This document shows positions 58,884-64,000 of a DNA stretch of 64,000 nucleotides, one piece after another. The stretch is from Candidatus Latescibacterota bacterium. Lineage in GTDB: Bacteria > Latescibacterota > UBA2968 > UBA8231. The translations under genes were made by a program, and so were the position numbers. A model generated the notes under the pieces. It did no database searches and was not told the DNA's origin. It worked only from the letters and a program-made list of their open reading frames with translations. The stretch covers positions 62,001-126,000 of the forward strand of contig JAJEGS010000027.1 in assembly GCA_022819745.1 (NCBI GenBank). Reading direction: 5' to 3'. How positions within the stretch are numbered: the first letter of the stretch is position 1; the number at the start of each line of letters is the position of its first letter.

Positions 58884-60737
58884 CTACTCGATTTCCAGTC
58901 GTATGGCGTCGTACGCGATACAGCCGGGGCCAGCACCGCTTTCGCCCTTTTCCTCACCTTGCACGTAGCGATTGCCCAAAGCATGCCGCAGGGAGATCGC
59001 GTTCTCGCCGCTGCTGAGTAGTCCGGCATCGAAGGCGATCTCCTCCACGCTGTAGCGCGTCGATTGTCTGGCGCTGCGATAGCTGTCTCCACCGGTGCTC
59101 GCTACCCTGACGACGCCCATTTCCGCGTCGTTGACCCAAACCTGCAACTCAGCCGCTGCCTTGTTGTCCCCAAATCCCCGTGCATTGTGCCCTCTGGCGA
59201 TGGCGATGCCGAAAGTCAGCACTGCCTTGCCCGTGGGCTTTTCGTCCAAATCGAATGCGATATTCCAGGCGTTGTTTTGGCTATACCAGTTCCAATGCGC
59301 GAAGTTCCAGTCTGCGCGCTCTTGGCTCTTGCCGATTACAAAGTTGACGTCCTGCGGAAAGTCGGTCGGATAACGACGCCATAGCCCCCAATGGTGAAAG
59401 TCGTCGCCATTGGCGAATTCCCCCGGCGACCGATCGGCTGTCCCGATTTGCCAAACGCGTCGGCCGCGCACGACCCGCTGCCACGTCAGACGGCCTACAG
59501 CCGTCTCCTCTCCAGCCGTGACCACGATTCCGTTCTGTTTGAATTCATAAAACTGATCGGCACCTAGCGCGAAGAGCGAATAGCGGTCCGGCCGGACTTG
59601 TTGCAGGTGAAAGCGCCCGTTCGCATCGGTGCGAGTCCAGAAGTGATATCCCTTGTTCTCCTGCGACCAGTGGGTCCCTTCCGGTGTGAGAATTACCCAC
59701 GCATCGACGGCCGGGGTGCCGTCGTCGAAAACGAGCTGGCCGGTGGCTTCGCCGCGCTCAAGCGGAAACAATTCGTGCGCCATCCATGCAAACGGCCACT
59801 TTTGCGCGACGGTTGCCACACGCGCTTTGGCGTCGCTCCACAAGCTGTTGTAATTGCCGCCGCTATTGAGATAGATAAACGCGGGGCCGTATATCTTTTG
59901 CCAGTTCGTCCTGTTCTCGGGCGGGAACTCGATCTCGTAGCCGCCCCGATGCACGCAGTGCGCCTGCCAGACGATGACGGGCGTCTTCGCCGTCTGATGG
60001 CTCGTCAGCAAGACGCGGAACGGTGCCGAGCCATAGTATTCTCCGCTGGCTTGGATCCACCACACGCCAGCCTGCGGCCCGGCCCAGCCATATACATTGA
60101 AGTCGCCGTCTTCGATCGCGTGACAGTAATCGTATTTGCTGACTACGCGCCCGTCCGCAAGGACAAATGTGGCATCCATGATCTGTTTGGCTGCGCCTTC
60201 TTCCTCGCAGGTGTGGCTTACGTGGCGGCGGATCTCGTCAACGGCGATATAGTCGAAGTGCTGTGGGGCAAGACGGAGGTTGTAGGCGTATTGCGTGATA
60301 GAGCCGGCGGGCATTTGCGCGTCGTGGGCTGCGGTCATGTAGAGGTAAAACCCCGACTCGCCTTGTCGCAGTACGTAGTGGAGTGCCGTGCGAAAGAAGA
60401 GAGGCTCCGCTGGCTCGCGGACGAAGGCCACTTCCACTAGCTCGTCGGATTGACGCAGCACGTTGGCTCGGCCCGCCAGCACCGAGAATTTCTGGCGTAG
60501 CGGTACTCCCGCCGCGTCGTACCCGTTGCCGTTGCAATTCCAGTAGCCGCTGCTAGCCAAGTTGGGCCCACCGCGCAGGGAAAGCTCCTGCAGGATGCCG
60601 TCTTCGCGAATCCCCAGACGCACCAGCCCGTTGTCGATGATAATCATCTCTCCTGTCTGCAGTGTCACCGGCTGGGTCATAGCATTAGCTCCTGTGTTCG
60701 CGGCGAGAATCAGTTGTATGCAAAGTATAGCTCTCAT
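58884..60737 (-). CDS. polysaccharide lyase family 4-like rhamnogalacturonan lyase
   Basis: About 617 aa from the ATG at 60737 (GGAAGGATAC upstream). Signal peptide MRAILCIQLILAANTGANA. The N-terminal catalytic-like domain (about 20-310) begins 'IIDNGLVRLGIREDGILQELSLRGGPNLASSGYWN' and contains 'YGSAPFRVLLTSHQ' and 'YGPAFIYLNSGGN', as in RhgB-type lyases. A fibronectin-III-like domain follows (about 330-420, 'GQLVFDDGTPAVDAWVILTPEG...GRFHLQQVRPDRYSL'). The last domain (about 440-617) is CBM-like ('WQIGTADRSPGEFANGD...VWVNDAEMGVVRVASTGGDSYR'). It would cleave the rhamnogalacturonan I backbone of pectin outside the cell. Confidence 0.85.
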   Translation of the reverse strand: MRAILCIQLILAANTGANAMTQPVTLQTGEMIIIDNGLVRLGIREDGILQELSLRGGPNLASSGYWNCNGNGYDAAGVPLRQKFSVLAGRANVLRQSDELVEVAFVREPAEPLFFRTALHYVLRQGESGFYLYMTAAHDAQMPAGSITQYAYNLRLAPQHFDYIAVDEIRRHVSHTCEEEGAAKQIMDATFVLADGRVVSKYDYCHAIEDGDFNVYGWAGPQAGVWWIQASGEYYGSAPFRVLLTSHQTAKTPVIVWQAHCVHRGGYEIEFPPENRTNWQKIYGPAFIYLNSGGNYNSLWSDAKARVATVAQKWPFAWMAHELFPLERGEATGQLVFDDGTPAVDAWVILTPEGTHWSQENKGYHFWTRTDANGRFHLQQVRPDRYSLFALGADQFYEFKQNGIVVTAGEETAVGRLTWQRVVRGRRVWQIGTADRSPGEFANGDDFHHWGLWRRYPTDFPQDVNFVIGKSQERADWNFAHWNWYSQNNAWNIAFDLDEKPTGKAVLTFGIAIARGHNARGFGDNKAAAELQVWVNDAEMGVVRVASTGGDSYRSARQSTRYSVEEIAFDAGLLSSGENAISLRHALGNRYVQGEEKGESGAGPGCIAYDAIRLEIE

Positions 60738-60833
60738 GTATCCTTCCAAGGAGAAGCATTGCGATTATATATTATACTGCTAATATACAACCTTCAGTTT
60801 TATCCTAGTCGGCGAACCAACGCGAGGAAAGAT

Positions 60834-61778
60834 ATGACGATGGCCAGAGACCTGTACGCGCATTGCTGCGGTCTATTCAGGGCATTCCTCTTAAGCCTAG
60901 TCCTGACCGTTCCCATAACTAGTATCGCGTCTGCCCATGTAGGCGTCACGGTCCCCTTCGTCGAGGTGCCTGATCCCGCCGCGATAACCATAGATGGCGA
61001 CGATGGCGACTGGGCCTTTTTCGACCCCCGTCTCGCTTTGGACCGGGAGGGATTCTTCGACCGCGAATCGGATCACGTCGATGCGGCCGACTTCGACTTC
61101 ACTATCTACACCGCTTGGAGTCCGCCCCCCGACAATAGTTGGTACTGCTTCGCTCGGATCAGCGACGATACCCTCAAGATCGAAAACGAAGATCCGCTCA
61201 AGTGGTGGCAGGACGATACGCTGTCGATTACCGTGGATTCCGACCACTCCGGCGGCAGTATCTACGGGTTCACCCGCGAGGAACTAGTCAACGGCCAACG
61301 CTACTACGCCCGGGTATTGCCGTTGAAGCACCCGCGCCTACCCCACGGCCAAGCTGGCTTTCTCGACCAGCACCACGATCCTTTCCTGGAGGAGTTCCTG
61401 TGGGCGATGCACAAACCCCACTTCGACATCGCGTGGACGATGCGCCCGTCCGACGCGGCCAATGGCACTTTGCACGTCGAATATACCTTTGAGTGGAAAG
61501 CGGCCTTATGGGATGTGCTGGGGCCGAGCTTGGAGGAGAGCAAGCGGCACGTTTTCGCGCCGGGGCAGACGCTGCACATGGGGTTCCGGCTGCTCGATGC
61601 CGACCGGCCGGGGTCGGGTCGCAAGCACTCGATGTACATCCTCGGCGGCCATCAGCATCAGGATCGCAACGCCGACCGGATGCCCGATTTTCGCACTATT
61701 ACGTTAGATGAGGCGCAAGACTGGCGTATGCCTGCGGAGCAGGATGCGGTGCAACCGTCCTCTGTGGACGGCGAATGA
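60834..61778 (+). CDS. exported CBM9-like domain protein, paralogue B
   Basis: About 314 aa from the ATG at 60834 (GAGGAA upstream). Signal-like N-terminus with 'LFRAFLLSLVLTVPITSIASA'. The mature start 'HVGVTVPFVEVPDPAAITIDGDDGDWAFFDPRLALDREGFFDRESD' parallels paralogue A (48738-49646) over almost the whole length, including 'DNSWYCFARISDDTLK', 'DDTLSITVDSDHSGG' and 'GSGRKHSMYI'. It has extra Cys and a Met-rich C-terminal tail. Divergent from the PL4 lyase gene; the short gap between the two starts holds the promoters. Probably binds the same class of ligand as paralogue A. Confidence 0.82.
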   Translation: MTMARDLYAHCCGLFRAFLLSLVLTVPITSIASAHVGVTVPFVEVPDPAAITIDGDDGDWAFFDPRLALDREGFFDRESDHVDAADFDFTIYTAWSPPPDNSWYCFARISDDTLKIENEDPLKWWQDDTLSITVDSDHSGGSIYGFTREELVNGQRYYARVLPLKHPRLPHGQAGFLDQHHDPFLEEFLWAMHKPHFDIAWTMRPSDAANGTLHVEYTFEWKAALWDVLGPSLEESKRHVFAPGQTLHMGFRLLDADRPGSGRKHSMYILGGHQHQDRNADRMPDFRTITLDEAQDWRMPAEQDAVQPSSVDGE

Positions 61779-61812
61779 GCTGCGCGGCACACTTAAAAAA
61801 GGAGCGATTTCG

Positions 61813-62643
61813 ATGATTATTGATACCCACACCCATTTCTACGATCCGTTCAGACCCCAAGGCGTGCCTTGGCCGGAAAAAGACGACGAGATTCTCTATC
61901 GGCGCGCGCTGCCCGAAGATTACAAGGCCCTAGCCGTGCCCGAAGGCGTAACGGGCACGGTCATGGTCGAGTGCAGCCCGTGGGTTGAGGACAATCAGTG
62001 GGTGCTCGACTTGGCCGCCGCCGATCCTTTCATCGCGGGATTGGTCGGCCACCTCGAGCCTGACGACCCGGAGTTTGCCGCTCACTTGGAGCGCTTTGCC
62101 GCCGACCCAGTTTTCGTCGGCATCCGCGCCCGCGTAGATGTAGCGGAAAGTCACGGCTTAGCCGCCGCTGAAATGCTAGTAGCCAGTGATCTGGAACTGG
62201 ACACGGGTTTACACGAAGGAGTGCCCGCGCTGGCGGCGCGCTTTCCCGAGTTGCGCATCGTCGTAAACCACATCGGCGGCATCCCCATCGACGGCGGTCC
62301 GCCCGATCCGGCGCGGCTGGAATTGATGTGCCAGGCCGCGGCCCATCCGCAGGTCTATTGCAAGGTGTCGGGGCTGATGGATTTGCGCAGCCAAGTCAAG
62401 CCAGCACCGACGGATGTGGACTTTTACGCTCCAGTGCTCGACGCGCTATGGGATATGTTCGGGGAGGACCGGCTGATTTACGGCAGCGACTGGCCGGTAT
62501 CCGACCGCAGTGGCCGCGAGTACGCCGATATACAGCGCTTGGTGATGACGTATTTTACCGCGCACGGCGCAGAGGCGACGGAGAAATACTTTTGGCGCAA
62601 TGCCAAAGCCGCCTATAAGTGGATTGATCGCGCTGGCGCATAG
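61813..62643 (+). CDS. amidohydrolase family 2 (metal-dependent hydrolase)
   Basis: A 276-aa TIM-barrel hydrolase. The start MIIDTHTHFYDP carries the metal-binding HxH. 'VVNHIGG' near 155, 'VYCKVSGLMDL' and 'LIYGSDWPVSD' near 220 (the metal Asp) are family landmarks. Start at 61813 with AAAAAAGGAGCG upstream; the longer frame from 61708 lies inside the preceding gene. Related enzymes hydrolyse lactones (L-rhamnono-1,4-lactonase or similar) or decarboxylate aromatic acids. Next to a pectin lyase a sugar lactonase is attractive, but this is inference. Confidence 0.87.
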   Translation: MIIDTHTHFYDPFRPQGVPWPEKDDEILYRRALPEDYKALAVPEGVTGTVMVECSPWVEDNQWVLDLAAADPFIAGLVGHLEPDDPEFAAHLERFAADPVFVGIRARVDVAESHGLAAAEMLVASDLELDTGLHEGVPALAARFPELRIVVNHIGGIPIDGGPPDPARLELMCQAAAHPQVYCKVSGLMDLRSQVKPAPTDVDFYAPVLDALWDMFGEDRLIYGSDWPVSDRSGREYADIQRLVMTYFTAHGAEATEKYFWRNAKAAYKWIDRAGA

Positions 62644-62731
62644 CGATTATTAATGTGGAGAACCTTCTTAATTTGTGGTTGCGCTGTAAACCTCCCTTGG
62701 GATTCGCGTGTTATCAAAAAAGGAGGCATCT

Positions 62732-63442
62732 ATGTCCAACATCCAAATCCCCATTCGCTATTACAAGGATTATCCCGGCGGGTACGACTATGGGTACGAG
62801 ACTCTGACCCTAAAGTTCGCCGAGTGTGCCTTTCTTTTAGTCGATGTTGATGGGCGCTCGCCCAATCCAACGACTAAAAACTTCATTGCGCCGGCTTTGC
62901 AAGCCGCCCGCAGCAGCGGGATGCTGGTCAATTACGTCCACAACGACCTGCGCCTAGTGGCCGATCCCGGCAACATCGTGGGCGAGGTTTGGGGCAAGAC
63001 AAAGGGCGGTGGCGGCAACGGCATTGCGAGTTGGGCGCGGCAAGAATACAAACCCGAATACCTCGACTACGTGGCCCCCCGCGAGGGTGAGCGCAATTTC
63101 CCCAAGTGGATCTGGAGTGGCTTCCACGACACCTTCTTGGACCAGCACTTGCGCAGCTATGGCATTAGGACGCTGTTCGTGGTTGGCTACAGTCGGCGAG
63201 CCTGCTTGCACTACACCTGCGCCGAAGCCGTGGGGAGGAATTACCGCGTCATTCTATTGCGCGATTGTTCAAACGCTCCCGGTACGATCGAGATGCCAGA
63301 CACGCTAGACGACAGCTTGCCGGAAGGTGGTTGGATCAACCGGATCACGCTGCGCAACTTTGAACATCTGATCGGTTATACCACTACGACTGAGGAATTC
63401 ATCGCGGCGTGTCAGCAGGTGGGAGAGGAGAAGGTCGCGTGA
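62732..63442 (+). CDS. isochorismatase-like cysteine hydrolase
   Basis: About 236 aa from the ATG at 62732 with AAGGAGG upstream. 'ECAFLLVDVDGRSPNP' supplies the first catalytic Asp, 'FPKWIWSGFHDTFLDQHLRSYGIRTLFVVGYSRRACLHYTCAEAVGRNYRV' the Lys region and catalytic Cys ('RRACLHYT'), and 'LLRDCSNAP' the end of the fold. The family hydrolyses amides or vinyl ethers (nicotinamidase, carbamoylase and others); the true substrate is unknown. It follows the amidohydrolase on the same strand, 88 bases away, and may belong to the same pathway. Confidence 0.85.
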   Translation: MSNIQIPIRYYKDYPGGYDYGYETLTLKFAECAFLLVDVDGRSPNPTTKNFIAPALQAARSSGMLVNYVHNDLRLVADPGNIVGEVWGKTKGGGGNGIASWARQEYKPEYLDYVAPREGERNFPKWIWSGFHDTFLDQHLRSYGIRTLFVVGYSRRACLHYTCAEAVGRNYRVILLRDCSNAPGTIEMPDTLDDSLPEGGWINRITLRNFEHLIGYTTTTEEFIAACQQVGEEKVA

Positions 63443-63530
63443 CTCGGGGAAGTGGTTGCGGCTGGCATCTAGCTGGTGGCCGATTACATGGACAGTTTTC
63501 TGACGCAGATTTAACGTAGGAGATATACGA

Positions 63531-64000
63531 GTGAGTAACACATGGTGCCGCATTGGTGTTTGCGTCTTTTTCTGCATGTCATCGAGTGCTTTCGCCGCTT
63601 CTGCACAGGAGGCGGATTTTGCGCTCGTGGCCTTGGAACAGTTGCGCGACCGCATGGAGCGGGACGACAAGGGCACGTTGGATGAGTTCGTCGCGGATGT
63701 TAGTACCGCGTCTGGATTGTCGGCTGCTGCGAGTAGGGATTCTTTGGTTTCGCTGTTGCGGGACTTAAAGACGCATTGCAAGAAATCCACGGCCCTTGGC
63801 GAACAGCTTTTTGCGCTACACGGGGAGCATTTTTCTGAGCGCGAGGCCAAGGCGTATTTGGTGCGGGTGGTGGATATGGCCGGCGACCTGTTGAAGAAAG
63901 AGGAGAATGTTGGGTTGGAGCCGCTGATCGCGAGGGCGGCGAGCAAAAGTAAATTGCTCAAATTTCAAGCGTTGGATTATACAGCGGCACTGCTGGTTCC
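63531..64000 (+). CDS. secreted protein of unknown function, 3' end missing
   Basis: A GTG at 63531 with TAGGAG eight bases before opens a frame that stays open to the window edge (156 residues). Signal peptide MSNTWCRIGVCVFFCMSSSAFAASAQE. The mature part is helical and charged ('VALEQLRDRMERDDKGTLDEFVADVS', 'EREAKAYLVRVVDMAGDLLKKEENVG'). No family recognised. A minus-strand frame over the same region (63305-63961) is its shadow. Confidence 0.75.
   Translation, partial: MSNTWCRIGVCVFFCMSSSAFAASAQEADFALVALEQLRDRMERDDKGTLDEFVADVSTASGLSAAASRDSLVSLLRDLKTHCKKSTALGEQLFALHGEHFSEREAKAYLVRVVDMAGDLLKKEENVGLEPLIARAASKSKLLKFQALDYTAALLV

Noticed and set aside
63305..63961. 218-codon minus-strand frame at the right end
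   Set aside because: It is antisense to the isochorismatase-like gene and the secreted protein at 63531, both of which have RBS and signal or family evidence; Ser/Arg-rich composition is typical of a shadow frame.
1..64000. tRNA, rRNA, insertion sequence or CRISPR array
   Set aside because: No cloverleaf-like T-loop/acceptor pattern, rRNA segment, transposase or regular repeat-spacer array was found on reading the intergenic regions by eye; a covariance search could still reveal small RNAs.

Overview
The window looks like the chromosome of an uncultured, GC-rich, Gram-negative bacterium. FG-GAP/ASPIC lipoproteins, FlgD-type Ig domains with 'NGDGIN' signatures, several phytanoyl-CoA-dioxygenase-like enzymes, Gfo/Idh/MocA and amidohydrolase genes, a rhamnogalacturonan lyase and a DUF6785-type membrane protein fit Latescibacterota, Poribacteria or a related FCB/PVC-like lineage. 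That placement is an inference from gene content; no marker gene was compared. Core genes (rpsR, gltX, parC/parE, a sigma-70 factor, arfB, a DEAD-box helicase) are intermixed with two stretches that look accessory.

Layout. 1-10.3 kb: small housekeeping and metabolic genes (IMP cyclohydrolase-like protein, heme A synthase, SDR, two PhyH-type dioxygenases, a solitary DNA methyltransferase, a Gfo/Idh/MocA dehydrogenase, arfB, a sigma factor). This part also holds a minus-strand rpsR-BMC shell protein-coiled-coil operon in which rpsR seems to start at AUC. 10.4-16.1 kb: a closed four-gene cassette ending in a good terminator. It encodes a double-S1/winged-helix protein, two small helical proteins and a 1034-aa UPF1-like SF1 helicase with an N-terminal hydrophobic/coiled-coil anchor. 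I do not recognise it as a named system; it is the best candidate here for an undescribed defence-like or RNA-surveillance module. 16.2-22.7 kb: a periplasmic protein, PepF peptidase and topoisomerase IV (parE-parC).

23.2-31.6 kb: a clearly AT-richer streptolysin-S-like TOMM (thiazole/oxazole-modified peptide) cluster. Two tiny precursor genes encode peptides with cores CCCCCHCHCC and CCCCNCHC behind a shared MKL(K/R)IVSNQF leader. They are interleaved with decayed precursor copies and followed by two hairpins. Then come an E1-like leader-binding/cyclodehydratase partner, a degenerate SagB-like protein, a SagB dehydrogenase, an ABC-2 permease, a YcaO cyclodehydratase ending in PVPFP, a CPBP protease, and an ABC ATPase fused to a TPR domain. 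A free-standing, secreted homologue of that TPR domain lies 3.4 kb further on, behind a small-membrane-protein/winged-helix regulator pair and a TonB-dependent receptor (31.8-35.7 kb). This suggests the two regions share history or function.

35.8-64 kb: a DEAD-box helicase and GluRS, then a six-gene minus-strand operon of exported proteins (FlgD-Ig protein, lipoprotein, parvulin PPIase, two CRTAC1-type FG-GAP/ASPIC proteins, TPR lipoprotein). A four-gene plus-strand operon of large surface proteins follows (outer-membrane-like protein, DUF6785-like transporter, two paralogous discoidin-like/FlgD-Ig proteins). Two CBM9-like paralogues, a PL4 rhamnogalacturonan lyase, an amidohydrolase, an isochorismatase-like hydrolase and a truncated secreted protein complete the window. 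The right half therefore reads as a surface-polymer and carbohydrate-handling region.
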